From: Dermanyssus gallinae
Taxonomy: Eukaryota > Arthropoda > Arachnida > Mesostigmata > Dermanyssidae
NCBI GenBank assembly: GCA_003439945.1
Contig: QVRM01002131.1
Location: forward strand, 84,501 to 148,500
Direction: 5' to 3'
DNA: 64,000 nt
The translations under genes were made by a program, and so were the position numbers. This document shows, piece after piece, positions 1-14,220 of the stretch. How positions within the stretch are numbered: position 1 is the stretch's first letter; the number at the start of each line of letters is the position of its first letter. The notes under the pieces are model-generated. The model worked only from the letters and a program-made list of their open reading frames with translations. It did no database searches and was not told the DNA's origin.

Positions 1-690
1 AAAGATCCGAAATTTGGGTAACTTACATATACGAGTTCCGTCGTAGAAGTACATCATGAAAACAACACGCTATGCTTATGCGGTAGCAATCAAAGCCGAT
101 CCGTCTCAAACGTTATGTGCGCTACCACATGTATCTAGGTTCATTTTTCCACATTTTTGAAATGGAATTTAAAAACAACAGAAAAACATAGATTAAGTGG
201 GTGTCCCTCATTGTCTGACGACCGGCAAAAGATACGTTTGACACGTATGGTGTTGTACAGTTGCTTAGGGATACCATTGGAGTTCATTCTTATATTGAAC
301 TGTGGAAACTTTTCACGAGGTGACTAGCACGCAGTCACCTACCAATGGTAGGTGGCCACACAATGGTTGGATGCATCCGTAGCCGAGCAGCCGCAGGGCA
401 AACCTTTAAGCAAGCCCACCATGTAATAATGGAAGCTTCCAGTGTCTATTTGATAAACTAGCGTACTTGCTATTTACGTTCTTGTTTAACAGAGCCTGGC
501 AATAGCTGAGGACGCCGTAAATCTACTATATCCACGGGCAGAGAACATAGGACCATTTGATATTGACCAACCACGAACTACCAAGTGGAATTGTGAATCA
601 AATAAGAGCTGGCACTAGCCCTAGAAGCGACGAGAACGTGAGTAGTAGCTGAAACTGATGCGCAGTTTCATACCCCGGGTGGGGAAGTTG
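1..690. other. No recognisable feature
   Basis: I see no exon, repeat or transposon signature here; frames are short and random in composition. Confidence 0.5.
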
Positions 691-699
691 CACATAAAA

Positions 700-840
700 T
701 AGCGTGCTTTAGCTCTCCGGGTATGTGTCGAGCCCGGTGGCGGGGTGCATTCGCCCGCGCCTCGCGATCGGGGGAGACACATAGGTACACGGGTTCGAGC
801 CCCACCGTGGCACATTTGTATTTAAGGGTTTTTTAAATCT
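700..840 (+). mobile_element. tRNA-derived SINE, family A copy 1
   Basis: A-box-like GGTGGCGGGGTGCA near 738 and B box GGGTTCGAGCCCCACC at 790-805, then GCACATTTGTATTTAAGGG. The same order is found inverted at 27.1 and 49.8 kb, so it is a dispersed element and not a tRNA gene. Confidence 0.7.
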
Positions 841-2040
841 ATAAAGCAATACAAAAAGCGGTCTCGTGGACGTTAAATCTTGGCTGGTTCGTGCATTAGA
901 AGATGCTCTGTGATGAAGACTGCACGGTATTTTTGGATCCCCGCCTTCCCACGCGGATTCGCTGATTTATCATGAAAACGAGAGTGCTCGGTCACACGCT
1001 GTAGGTTTCGGGTTTACTAGGCGTCTTTCAGATCCGATTCTCAAACTTTGGAGAACTATTTTCACAGAGTAAATATTAGCAAATCAAACAAAAGTGATGA
1101 TGCCTAGTCTCGTGTATATAGTAATGCAAATAGTCATCGATTCTCGTGACCCAAAGAACAATAGTATCTAGAAAGAGAAATAATTTCGATAGTGAAGGCG
1201 ATTTCCGTATGAAAAAAACACTGGTTTTGATTAAGGGAAAGCATAAAGGTTCGTTTTTAAAGGTCTATACTTAGCGGCTTACTAATGCGAGTCGTATTTT
1301 TCAGGAAAGTTCTTTCCACGTCTGGTAGTAAATTGCTTTTACTACCAGACGTGGAAAATCATTATCTACGTAGAATACAGATGCGTTGTTCGAATAAATA
1401 ATTCAATAATTCGGTAAAAATTACTATTCTCATGAATCACCGAGGTGCGAGTGCTCCAAAAGTCCCATGCCGTGGAAAATTTGGGAATAAATAATTCGAC
1501 GTCATCACGAAATTACTCGGTTGTATTACGTCGCAGCAATATATTTACTATATAGGTGTTTTTAGAGTCAAATATCCCGGAAACGTATATCACAGTCAAG
1601 CCCAAACAATTTTTTGTTTTCCGATAGAGGCTTTTTTTATTTTCTTCACACCAATAAGGTTAGGGCGAATAGGAACCCAAGGAATAAGATTTGTGCTGTT
1701 CGGAAGGTTAACATCTCGTTAGTTAAGTGGTCATTTGTAGCGCCGTCATTTACGTGGAGACATGTATGCCTGCAATTGAAGTGCAGACCCACACGTCGCC
1801 ATCTGTAATCCGCTGATCATATATATATTGATATGCTTAATAAAAGCTGATCGAAACTGTAGCGTGGCCGTGTTTTGCGTGGACTCAATCTGCAGTGAAT
1901 CCGGTGATTAGGCAGCGTTTCTGCGGAAACAAGGCTGTACCGCAAAAATACAATACCGTTCTTCGAACGTCTTGGAGAAAATCCAGAGCTTTTACTCTTC
2001 TGGAAATCCAACAGTTGAAGGGGAACTCTTAGGCCTCTTG
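840..2040. other. Unique sequence with one hairpin
   Basis: Only the perfect inverted repeat at 1313-1357 stands out. Confidence 0.5.
1313..1357. repeat. Perfect 20-base inverted repeat with 5-base loop
   Basis: Arms 1313-1332 (TTTCCACGTCTGGTAGTAAA) and 1338-1357 are exact reverse complements around TTGCT. It is isolated in a region without other features. Confidence 0.95.
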
Positions 2041-2079
2041 ACTGCGCCTATGATTTGCAGCAGTAAGCGAGCCTCCTAC

Positions 2080-3340
2080 TTCGCGCCAGCTCGAAGCCCC
2101 TGAGAGATTCTTTGCTGAGGCTCTTGATGAACCATTTAGTCGTGGCAAGGCCAGTCTTGCAATATTGCCCTTGCTTGTCTACAAAACAACGAGGCATTCG
2201 GGCCAGATCCTGCAATGAACAAACATCTTCTGCATGGGCATTTCCTCGTGCCCATATGGCAGTCTTTTTTAACAGAAGTCTTTTTGCAAGCACTCGGCCA
2301 GCTAAGTGGGATGAATGCCTTCTCAAGGTGATTCCGAAATGAAAAGGAGGCCCATCGGATTCTTTCGCGCGGCGGCGGCTATAAGGAGCTGTGTCTACGT
2401 ACTGCTTTCAATCATACTTACGACGCGCCTCACGGATTCCTTGAAGACACCGGCGTTTCTTCCAGATGAGCAACATGCCTTCAGGATTGGGCATTTCACT
2501 ACATCAGCCTGCGAAGTACCTTATGAGCAGATCACAATCTCATTACACCGAAAAAAACGCAGATAACTTGGTACTACTTAGTCGAATTCGTACTGACCTG
2601 CAGGCTGCGCTCCGTACACTTGAATAGTATTTGTTGCAAAATTACCTTGGTTGTGAAATTCCGTCGTAACGGGTAATGAGCCTGCACAGACAAGCTTTGA
2701 TTTCGCGGCGAGCAAGTGCAGTGTGTTGAAAACGTTTGCTATCTCGAAGTAGTTTTTTAACGTCAAGGTACAATTTCTTTATAACACGTAACCCTATAGA
2801 GTCTCGTAGAGAAGCGCTTGTCGCCGTATCAGAAGCCCAACACCGTCCGTTCAGACGGCTATCATATTGTTCACCATTAAGGTGGCATCTGTAGAGGCCT
2901 ACGGTATTCAGGTGACGTGGAAACATCTTGACGCATTTGTGGCAGTTGGATAGCGTGAAGACAGCGTTCCAGACGCTGAGCCTATTATACTGAGTTTAAT
3001 TATACTGAGCCGGCTCAGTATAATTTATCGATAAACTCGTAGTCCGCCTCAATTTACCGCAATTAGCCGGCCTGGAAACGTTCTGGCACTAGTACTCTTA
3101 ACCCGTGGCGAGCTTGTGGCGAGTGACAAGCTCGCCAGCTATGACTAAGCAGGCCTGGAAGGAGTCTATCCGTCCATATCGGCATTTCGTCACACGCTAC
3201 GGTGACGTCGCTCTGCTAGGTTTCATGAACCCAGAAAGAACGGGCAGACTTCACAAAGAGTGCGCCCGCAGTGAGCTCAGGAGAACTATAAGAGGCGCTG
3301 TAGGCCTTACAGTTGTCATATTTTCAGTGTTACGATAAGG
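2080..3340 (+). mobile_element. Degenerate LINE fragment (reverse transcriptase)
   Basis: The + strand reads RPIGFF...LSIILTTRLTDSL and LLPDEQHAFR-like FLPDEQHAF at about 2350-2480, the classic non-LTR RT block 1-2, then VLLSRIRTDLQAALRTLE at about 2570-2625, as found after the RT active site in jockey/CR1-like LINEs. Many stops and frameshifts. The active-site YADD itself is not seen. Confidence 0.5.
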
Positions 3341-3599
3341 AAGTTTGACTTTTGTGACTGATCACTAGTTTTGGAAGAAGGTCGAAACCAAAGCGTCTGC
3401 TGCTAGAATTAAAACAGTTTTCAGGAGGTCGTTTTTACTTCTAGACCATCCTCCGCCCCTAACGGGCTTCGAGCGCATCCTGAGGCATATCTTCAATGCA
3501 TAGACGGCCGGACAGGTGGACATATCTAGAGTTTCCGCATCAGACCTTGTGGCAGCATGGCCGCTGACTCTCAGCAGTATGGTTTATCACCTATTCTCA

Positions 3600-3712
3600 A
3601 TGAGCATCGCTGGGAGAAATCAATCGGTCAACAACAGGAATCGAACCGGCGACATCCGGTAGATGACAACCATGATTAGCGCACTAGTCCTCCGCTAGGC
3701 CATGCCAAAAGT
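3600..3712 (-). mobile_element. tRNA-like SINE head, family B
   Basis: On the - strand TGGCCTAGCGGAGGACTAGT fits an A box and GCCGGTTCGATTCCTG a B box 59 bases apart, followed by a non-tRNA body. The cloverleaf acceptor stem does not close, so it is read as a SINE or tRNA pseudogene. Confidence 0.5.
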
Positions 3713-5118
3713 GTCTGCTATTACGGCCCGTTTTGTGCAAAGTGCGTAATGTCTCATGTATGTGCGTAGGTGTGTATGCACGCTCGTAAAAACAATATAT
3801 AAACAGCCATTAAAAGCGGTAGCAGCAGCAGCGTTGCAACTGTCGCAAAACCAGAACCGAGCAACCGACCGCCCCCATGTGTTATTCCGCGATGTGGGCG
3901 ATGACGGAAGGTGGTAATTAGGCACATACAGTTCAGCTGCCACTGCATGTGATGGGGCGAGCGGGGTTTAGGGCGAGAGTGCGGAGGCAGCGCTCTTTAT
4001 TACGTTCACATCGTGCCATATCGTGTCTGCCCGCCGGTTCGCATCAGATAATAATGAAGGTGACGCCCACGATGTCATCGAAGACAACAACCCCATCTAC
4101 GATGGTGGTCATGACAACATTCTGAGGGCTGGTGACACCTCATTATAATCAGTGCGTTTGCCCTGCTGAAGGGAAACTCTGTCTGTGGAAAGACGATGCA
4201 ACGCTGGTGCATGCAAGGAGATGGGGGTAGCAGCTATTTTTAGGCTACAAGCAGTAGCAAATAGTAGGCATAAGAGCAATGTGGTGCTAACAGTAGTTGC
4301 TATATCAGTAGTTGAGGGTGCAAACTTTGTTTTTGTCGTTTTCATTTCACTCGAAGTAACCGTCCACCATCATGTGGTTCAGCGACAGGATCTTCCACCT
4401 GGGCACGCGCTGCTATGGCGCAAGCGCTACGTAAAGTGTGCAACTCATAAAACTTCAGCTGGTGAAGCGCATACTTCGCCAATGTTTCAAACGTTCATTG
4501 CAAATAAGTATATAAAGTCGTACATATTGTTAAGCTACTGAGAAGACGACAGCAAGGCCAGATTAGGCGTGTATTGCTGTGCGGGTGCCGAAAAGTGGAC
4601 ACTAAACTGAGCCTGCTAAAGAAAAACAAAGTTTACCAAAAAAACAGTTTGCCATAGCGTTCGACAAACGTTTAATAATACTTTTAAGCACTGTAAACGT
4701 ATTCCTAAGAATGTACACGTACACACATGTATATATGTACGTTTCTATTTTGTGGCAGGGAAGGTGACAAGCGAAATGCGTACTGCATGTCCTTCAGGAT
4801 GTAACATATCTATGTCAATAATTTACTAAGTTTTGAACTATTGTATTTGATACGACCGCTAAGGTCTAACTACAGGTCTGTATGACGAAGCTTATCTTTA
4901 AGACAATCGGATTTCGTGAATATAACATACAACTAACAAGATAGTTAGCAGCGACGGAATTTAACAGAGATGACGGTGACAAATTGTAATGACTTTCAGC
5001 TATAAATATTTTTGAACTGGTCGACAACTATTTGTCTCGTGGTAGGTTTTAGTATCAATAACATATATGCTGCTATTATACTAATTAAACCATATATATG
5101 TTCATGTATGTGTGTCAG
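3713..5118. other. No supported feature
   Basis: An open frame of 118 codons at 4185-4541 has no splice support and unremarkable composition. This is probably tensin intron or upstream sequence. Confidence 0.4.
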
Positions 5119-5264
5119 ATTGTTCCGGAGATTGTGCGCCAGATGAACGAGATATCCGAGAAGCAAAAACGCGAACTTGAGCGGAGTGAGTCATTACGCC
5201 AGCGTTCTCGCGCTAGAACGCCACCAGCGTTGCTCCGCCGCTCCAAGTCAAAAAGTCCCGTTAA
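5119..5264 (+). CDS. Tensin-like linker exon (first in window)
   Basis: The acceptor is TGTGTCAG before 5119 and the donor is GTACGT at 5265. It reads [16 protein letters not shown], then an Arg/Ser-rich stretch ending KSKSPV, and finishes in phase 2. The Glu/Lys/Gln-rich start looks helical or coiled-coil. A (TA)n array starts 18 bases into the following intron. Assignment to tensin rests on phase continuity with the next exons rather than on sequence similarity; unstructured tensin linkers are poorly conserved. Confidence 0.6.
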
Positions 5265-5280
5265 GTACGTTTTCTCTTTT

Positions 5281-5321
<41 letters not shown>

Positions 5322-8300
5322 ACTGTTCGTTTTTCTATTCATCAATTCATATTACAATTCTGCGTAAGTAAACGTGTTAGCTTTACACTGTACAGTTTGT
5401 TCTAGAGTTTCGATATTATTCATGTCAGGTCGGTTTGCATGGCAATGTTGTTTTAGTGCAAACAAGTGTTTTCAAGAGTATTTCCCGCTCTTGCTTAAGT
5501 AAGATGCTGGGACCTCTGCAGAGTAACTGTGTAGCTAAAATCTAGCTTCTGTGTTACCGTTACGCCAAGATCGCAAGTGCTGTTTACTCTGACCATTTCT
5601 TCTCCATCAAGCTTCTTCTCCTTCAGACATGCAACCGCGCATTTAGGGACCAAAATTGTCACATAATTTTCGTTCTCTGTGCCAGATGGCCCAGATGTTC
5701 GCAAGTTTTTGCGACGTGTTCATATTTGTTGCATCGAAAGCCCTGCAAGGGCTTGCGATAGGCCACCACAGCATGCACAGTCAGTCCTATGCATACTTGG
5801 TCCGGGACAGGCACTTTTTCCGCAAAAGTGAGGATGACGCGGTCCGTCTGCATAATAGCTCCTAATCATCAGGACCCGGATCACCTGGACTGCCTCTGTG
5901 ACGCCGACGGCTTTCAGGGATTCAACGATAATGGGCTTGGAGATGGAGCGGTGAGCTCCGTAGACGGTCTCTTCGATGATGCGCGGTGTTCTTGCGAGTA
6001 TTTTCAACTCTGAAAAAACCGCCGCATCCTTGTCTATCTCTACAACCAATTCACCATTGCGTGCCATCCAGACATTTTCCTTCACTGGTTGGCTTTCGCT
6101 AGGGAAGCCGCCGCAGTCGCTGATTTCCGTTGCCGAAAATGATCGCCCTGGACTTCGTCTGAAGTGAAGTCCCTTCCTTTGTGGCGGTGTGAATCCGCCT
6201 TCACCGTGCTCGCACCAAGTCATCACAGGTCAACGTCGGATCAGTAGCACAGTGAAACCAGGAGGAAGCTCTGCACTCCCAAAACACTAAACTCCAGCAG
6301 ATCGACACCATCAGGAGAGCAGGTCCGCTCTCGACGACGATCAGCACGAGAGTGTAGATTTTAGGTGGGAGGGCACCTAGCGCAAATTCGAGTTGTACGA
6401 TATCCATCAATTACTGTCACTGCGTTTGTATCAATATTGAAACAAGATAGAACATTTCCGATAAACGTGAGATCCACGTCTGCTTTTACAGCTAATAATT
6501 GTATACGTTTAATTGCTCTAAATAATTTGCATTGCTTAAGAGGCAATTATTTCTGCCTACGCTGCCTATGCTTATTTTTTGAAAATTTTGCCGCTTTAGT
6601 TGCAAATAGCACAATCAATTACTAATTAACGTACTGCATGCACGTTCTTACGCGCTGGTTACAGCGTTCGAGACGTCTCGCCGGTTCACTACGCAAGACG
6701 ATCCGCCTCGCCCGAGGCCATTGTCACGTTGCAGGCAGTAAACGAATCGCTTCGCAAGACCGCTGAACATTTGTCGGCGTCGAATGAAAAGCTGCATAGA
6801 CTCACCCCGGAGCGTATCTCGCCGCCCAGGTATTCTCACTGACTTCCATACGTTGTTGTTGTTGTTAATCATTGTCTTGCTAAAGTAGATTGTTCGGCCT
6901 ATTGTTGCTATCATTGTTGTAATAACTGCTGAACTAAATATAGCTACGGTGTTTACTTCTATATCAATTATAAGATCTCATCTAAACCGTATATTTTTAC
7001 TTGTTGTACTGCTGTTGGGTCATCATATATTTGCTGCGAATGTCGCATGCCGTAACCACTAAAGAATGTTAATGTCTTTACATCGCAAACCGCAATGCAA
7101 AGGTAGTATAGGGTCTCTTCATATTCCGGGAAAGTCCCCAGTTAATAAAACGAGCCTTCAAAGGGCGGAGGTATACACCAGTGGTTCCTCAGCCCACAAA
7201 TCTCTAAAGCTAGTGTGGAATCAGTGCACGCCTGAGTAGTGGCTGATACTCCTCATGTCTTAAATGCCAGAAGCCGGGCCTAGACTGCAAGGATACAGGC
7301 GCTGCGAGCAAGATCTCCACATGATAAAATATTGAAAAGCGGAGGTACTGATATGCCGACTCAGAAGTAGCGTAGGGGAGGCGCCGAGGGAAACAGGGAC
7401 TTCAAAAGGGGGGTTGTTGTTGTTGTTGTTGTTAATCATTGTCTTGCTATAGTAGATTGTTCGGCTATTGTTGATATCATTGTTGTAATAACTGCTGAAC
7501 TAAATATAGCTACGGTGTTTACTTCTATATCAATTATAAGATCTCATCTAAACCGTATATTTTTACTTGTTGTACTGCTGTTGGGTCATCACATATTTGC
7601 TGCGAATGTCGCATGCCGTAACCACTAAAGAATGTTAATGTCTTTACATCGCACACCGCAATGAAAAGGTAGTATCGAATCTTTTCATATTCCGGGAAAG
7701 TCCTCAGTTAAGGCGAATAAAACGAGCCTTCAAAGGGCGGAGGTATACACCAGTGGTTTCTCAGCCCACACATCTCTAAAGCTAGTGTAGAATCAGTGCA
7801 GGCCTGAGTAGTGGCTGATATTCCTCATGTCTTAAATGTCAGAAGCCGGCCTAGACTGCAAGAAACAGGGACTTCAAAAGGGGTCGGAGAAAGTACCAGA
7901 TGGTGACAGCGAGGGGACAGAACACAAAGACGGGGAGAGCGGGAAAAACACAAGGAAAAGGGCACGATGGTTAGTATTTACGCCGAGGGCGACTGAACTG
8001 TCCTAGTGGGAGTCCCGAATCCGCCTAAGTGTTCAAAATTCTCTAGAAGAGCTACAGAGCGCGGCGACAACACGCAAGAGGGCATATGTTCTACAGGAAT
8101 GGGTAGCCGAAAGAAGCTTATTAGTACTCAATGGCGGAGAGACTGTTACCTTCAGACAACTTTTAGACCTAACCCCGGTCAGAAAATCCGTGCTTTCCAC
8201 GATATGGGAGCGGCACATGGGAGCAGGAGATAATTAAAGATCACATATACATTTGTTTTGAGCACCGAATACCCAACGGATCCACAAGTAAGCACTAGAA

Positions 8301-11300
8301 GATGCGCAAGTTCGACATGGGGATCCCGAGGGCTGAGTTATGTGAAGGCTGTGGCCGGCTCCCGGAGAATCACGTGCAAAAGCGTCGGTTTGCTGCTGTG
8401 TTTCTCGTGATATATAAAAAGCGGGCTTACATCAGTGCAAAAACCGCCACCCACCAAGTATTGGTGGAATCAAGAGATCCAGAGATTCAAAACCAGAAAG
8501 AAAGATATTAGCTTTAAAATCAAGGCTAAACGAGGTTGAATAGGCTGGAAACCGGATAGATCTTGGAAAGGCTTTCGGTGGTATATCCCTTGGGGTAGCC
8601 AAGCTGGGAATCGAGGAAGCGAGATCAAAGATTTTTTATCAGACGCCCAGTATAGTTCCAGTTTAAAATCTGTCTACCCTCGGCGCCCTAAACAGGGTCC
8701 TGGAACGATACTGTAAATATTTCAAAACGACGGAATTCTTTGGTTTTCTTGAAGGTTAAAACGCCTTTAACACCATAAACTAGAAGGTAGCCGCAGAAGA
8801 GGAAGGGAATATCCACGTGTCTCTGCACAGTTATCTTATTCTACCAAGGTGAATAAAGTCAATTTCAACGAAGAAGGACAAGACTACAGTGTCACTGCCG
8901 ATACCCACAGGGTCAGCTTTTGGAACCCGTCTTTTAGAACTTGTCCTATGACGGAGTGTCAGACATCACGGGCTGCCTTAGAAGAGTCGAGTTGTTAGCC
9001 TACACGGATGACCTGGTTACGACGTGGACTAAAGCGGTCCTAGAGGACACAGCTAATACAGCCTTAGCGATAGTAGTGGAGTGGATGAGCCGCAATCAGC
9101 TGACGCTAGAATCCGATACGACAAAGGCATGGGCCGGAACTAAACAAAGTCAGTTAACGAGGAGTCATGTGTCACTCCTCGATAAACTACGAAAATGATT
9201 TAAGTATATGCTCAGCCGACGATGGATCAATTAAGCTTTAGGTAAAGGCTGACCAAACCGTGTTCTGGCGTTTAGACTGACGTTGGGTAATGCTGGTCTT
9301 TTCATTGATGTTGTACAAGACGTTTACCGGTTTGGGCTTTCAGCCCGGTTGAAGTGCATTGCACTTATAAACGTTATAAATAACCTCCACCCCTGGCGAG
9401 TGTCTCGTCAGATAAGAACGTTTATGCATTAATAACAAGTCTTGATTTGTATTGAATGGCAGACCACCCGATAGAGAATAAGAGGGAGAGGAAGTACCTC
9501 GGGGTAATTCTCGACACTGGGTTAACCGGAACAACACGTGTACAACATGCAAATGCCCAGTGCGCCGTCTTTACCCTAGCATGGATTATGTGGAGGGTGG
9601 AGGATTGGGGGGTATCGGGGGAAAGGCGAATGGCGCGGCATAATGATGCTAAAGAGAGCCAAGGAGACCATTAGGCGGGAGAGCCTCAGGCGCCTCCCTC
9701 GAGAGAGCGGTCAAGACGAGACGCCGATGGAGGTGGACAAAGCAGTGCAGCCAGACTTTAAGGTCTTGACGCACTCCCTCAGGACGGTGCCAAATATTGC
9801 TAAGTCTGGGAGTGTAGAGAGGAGTCTGAGTGTGCGTCATGCAGTCCCGAAATCTGGGAACCATGAAGCTCATGACGTGGGCAAAACATGGTTTTAGTGG
9901 TTTTGTAGGTCCCACACTAATTGTTGCTGATTGCATATTTAATGATGGGTGCAGGTGCATCACAATTCCCGAAACCTGCCAGATTAAAACCAGATACTCC
10001 AGCTACGATTCAACCAGCACATATCTTCAAGAATCTATACGGTTTAATTCTATTATCGCTGTAGGATACAATGCTAATCTGGCAAGGTGTGCACTGCAGG
10101 ACTGCTCCCGTTGTCCTGGAGCCTATCAATATGCCGAGCGCGGTGAATACGGCCCACTGGTATCGACCGCGCATGAGTCGGGACTCGGCTATCGACTTCC
10201 TGAAGGACAAACAGCCCGGCACGTTCATCGTACGAGACTCGACCAGCTACCCGGGCGCGTACGGACTCGCCATGAAGGTGCCCGATCGGGGCGAGCACAA
10301 GACGCCTGAAGAATGCGTAAGTTCAGCAAAAATGCGCTGCTAATTAATTGATTTCCTCTTCCTAGCACCAGCAAATTAATCACTCTTCATTTGTAGTTTC
10401 TATTTTTACGCTGCTGCTACGGCTGCACCACCTTACCCTGGTGCGGTGCCAAGCGGTGTTTGTCGCTTATTAAACTTGCACTGCGAGACCATGACCGTAC
10501 TGTGTAAGGGTCAGTCGATCTTAGCTTCTCCTCGACCCCATTTTTGTTCTGGTTACAAGTTTGTGGCTGTGCATATGTATTCCACCGGATATATGTTTGA
10601 CTGTTGTAATACGGTGTTGTGTTGTATTCGGGTGACAGGTCCGACACTTTCTGATCGAGCCGGCGCCTGGCGGAGTCCGTGTGCGGGGCTCCGACATCGA
10701 GCCGGTTTTCAGCTCGCTTAACGCGCTCGTCTACCAGCACAGTCTCGTACCGCTGTCGCTAGCCGTATCGGCTGCTGCTGACAGATGGTGTTGCTGTGGA
10801 GCCAAAGAGTGCCGATAACCTTCTTCGGTCGCTGGCGGGCGTCGTTCCAGACGCCGGCAAGGGCGTCGCCTTCATGGTCCTCTATCTCGGTGAGTGTGAC
10901 TCAGCGAGCGGAGAGAGGACGAGGCGCGCAAGGCTCATTTACTTTGTTGCGCTTCGCTGGCCTCGATTACGCAAGCTCTCCTCCTCTTCGTCGTTGATGA
11001 TGATTCCGACCCTGCCAACAGCATGGTGCTAATTGTATTCTTTCTAAGAACTTCCCACTTTTAATTATGCTTTTGTTCGTCATCCCCTCTCGTTCTTCTT
11101 TGCTGTTTTGTTCGTGGAACAAAATACTACGCAAGCCTACTTAAATCGTCGTTGTTGCCTTCGAGAAGTTCACGAGGGACCTCAGAATTTGAAACGCCAC
11201 TACACGACCCCCACTAATAGGTTCATCCCTCGGTTGGCAAACTAACAATAGTGTATTCTATTAACTCATTGTTCCCAGTTTATACCTTGAGAAACTAGTT

Positions 11301-14176
11301 TAGCTATTCCAGTCCTGTCTTTAGAATTAAAAACAACCTCCTTAAAAAATGTTTAATTCTAGTCCTGTCTTTAGAAAAACAAATTTTAAATAGTGGGATT
11401 TAGCCAGTTGGGAGTCAGGTGACACGTTCAGAGGAGCATAATTCTTAACGCTCAGTGAATAGTTTACCTGTACTAATAATTAGAAGAGTGCGCACACGAG
11501 CAGTTTCTACGAAAACTGCAAAAAGTATGTGGAATTAGCAAATGCATTAATAATATGTACTAAATCGGCGCGCATAAGAAAGTTATTACCTAAAAACCAG
11601 ATTTTAAGTAAGCCCTTTGTAAATTAAACTCGAACGTAGCTTAATGGGAAGGGCAAAGATTCAAGCAAAATTAATGCTTATACGAAACATTCAGACCATA
11701 TGTTCGCCGTGCAGAAGAACATGCAACTTTATCGTCGACTATTGCATTTTCATTTTCTAGAGCTTCCGTGTTGTATTATAATATTTTTTGATCCATAGGG
11801 TCCGTTCCAATTTTTCAACGATTTTTAAAGACACATGTCGTTTACAACGGACAGCTTTATAAATGCGGTATTACTCAGTTTGTTCAACTACCTTAGCCCA
11901 ACGTTCCAGGCAGGCATGATCTTATCTCTTCAAACGGTGGCGTCCCGGCTTTCAAAGTCATGGTCTAGCAAACCGTTTTAACACCATCTAAACGATTGGA
12001 TTTTTGCTATAAGAGGAACTTTTGAATAAATCGAATGCAGACAGGTAATTCGATGGAGCAAGGTCCAGGGCTATACGCTGGGTGTGGCAAAACATCCCAT
12101 CCAAATTCCACTAACTTTTTGGTGGTGAGCAAAGACGTATGCGGTCTTGCTTTCTCGTGGTGGAAAGTCACTCCTCGTCTCTTCGCCAATTCCAGCAGCT
12201 TCTGGTTAATTGGGGGTGGTCTCTTCAAATTGTCCATTTGTTGACAGTATTTTACCGTATTGATCTTCTCGTTTGGTTGTAGCAGCTCATAGTGATCCCT
12301 CTCTTCTCAAATATAAAGATATGTCGAAGCAAGCTACAGCAGGTGCCCTCTAATTAAATACGAACTCTATGGCCAAGATGAGCAAAATCTTGACTTTAGA
12401 AATTTACTGACAAACACGGTTCTTTTTAGGGGCGACGCATTAATGGACCACATGAGTAGAATCATCTATGTGTAACTGCTTAAAGTTTTCGCTTCCATTT
12501 TGGTTTTAATGTTGCACTAACTAAGCAGGCTAGCTATAAGACAAATTCCACTTGATCCACTGAACCGCGCGGCTCCATCCATGACGTCCATCTGATTCGT
12601 TTATCTCGTTCTGTCTCACTTTGTTTTCCGTACGCGAGGTCTCCCTTATCTCATGCACCTCATGCGTCTTTGGCGGCTTGCAGCTGGGGATTTGCGAACC
12701 CGCCACCAAAGCTGTGTTACTTCGCAGTTTTGCCCACCAACCCCCCGCCCTGAGCTTGGAACGGCGTGGCATTTCCTCGACTTCTGCACTTGACGTCTGT
12801 TTGTCTGTTTAGCTTGATTCCAATTATGTAGGCCCGCAGTAGGACCCGTGTCTACCCGTACAAGTGACAACCTTGAGATGATACGACATATAATGGCTCG
12901 TGCGGCTCTCGCTAACTACTTCATTACGTCGGATGTTTCGTCTCAGTCTTCTTTCTATGCATGTTCCTCCCTCTAGGCTCCACACGTAACCGCTCCAGTG
13001 GCATCTACGTATTTCATTAAGGTCATACGTCATACTGCAAACGTCAAGCCGTTGACTGCTGTGGTCCTCGTAGAGTTAGCCTCATGGAGAATTGTTTGCG
13101 GCTTCTATATATATATATATATATATATGCACGTACGTGCTCGAACACTTCCGTAATGACTTGGTTTAGCGAACATATTTGTCGTGTTATATTGGACCCA
13201 GTTTGGTATACGAATATCATGCAGTGCTACTAACATTTTAAGATCAGGCGCCACTTGTAGCATTCTGGCAGGCGAGAGTAGAAATGCAGCGTACTTCAAG
13301 CCGAATCTGTTCTGTATATGTTCATGCTGCGCATGTAGAGGTGGTGTTGCATCAAGGTAGGCAGATTTGATGCAGACGAAGATAGGGATGAGTTGCTAAC
13401 AGTATGATTAAAGCTAACATTAGAATCGTTTGCTAAGCCATGTAAGCACGCGTTTGTCGACAGACGGGCAATGATTTTTATGCGCTTGGCCGCGACCCTA
13501 TGTTATTGCAGGCTGCCACGAGATTGGCATGCTGACAGGTCCTCACGCAATCAAGAACGGTTTCGACAATCTGTTTGCCAAGAGCCGTAAGCAATCGATC
13601 ACGACAGTTGCCGTCGTGATGAAGGTCAATGCTGATGGCATCACTCTCACCGATCACGAGAGAAGGTACGTGACTCCAACATCAACTTCTACCGAGCTCC
13701 TCCTCCATGTATGTAAGCATAAGTTATTCTGTGTGGAGAGCTCTTAGGTCACCTGTGTATAGATGGATATGCATATAAGTGTCGGCTTGTATGCAGATTA
13801 CTGCTGTGCAAATGGAATCGGTGTGCCTGTATGGAGATGGCCTGTATGCTGATTGTATGTCTATATCGCCCCCGTGCAGCGCGAACTCGCTTTCGCTTGC
13901 GTAGTTTTATTGACGTATTTGGCGTTCGTATGGTTGCTGATCGGGGCGTCGCAACCCAAACCCTCGAACGCTAACACCCGATCGGGTTCTTTTCGCCCGA
14001 ATGCCCCATTGATTGACTTACAAAAGTAAGCTCAGCTAGTTGACGAAAAAAGGGCCGTCCAGTGACTATGGGGAAACGTTGACTAATATTAACGCCATCT
14101 CTACTCACACCCGTCTGACGCTTAAGGCATTTTGTTAGAGCCTAAGCTGATACAAATAATAAAACAATCCGACATA

Positions 14177-14220
<44 letters not shown>

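Noticed and set aside
790..805. tRNA gene at the GGTTCGAGCCCC box
   Set aside because: A and B boxes are present but no cloverleaf; two further dispersed copies show it is a SINE.
4185..4541. 118-codon open frame
   Set aside because: No motif or supporting splice sites; the opposite strand is also open for 78 codons.
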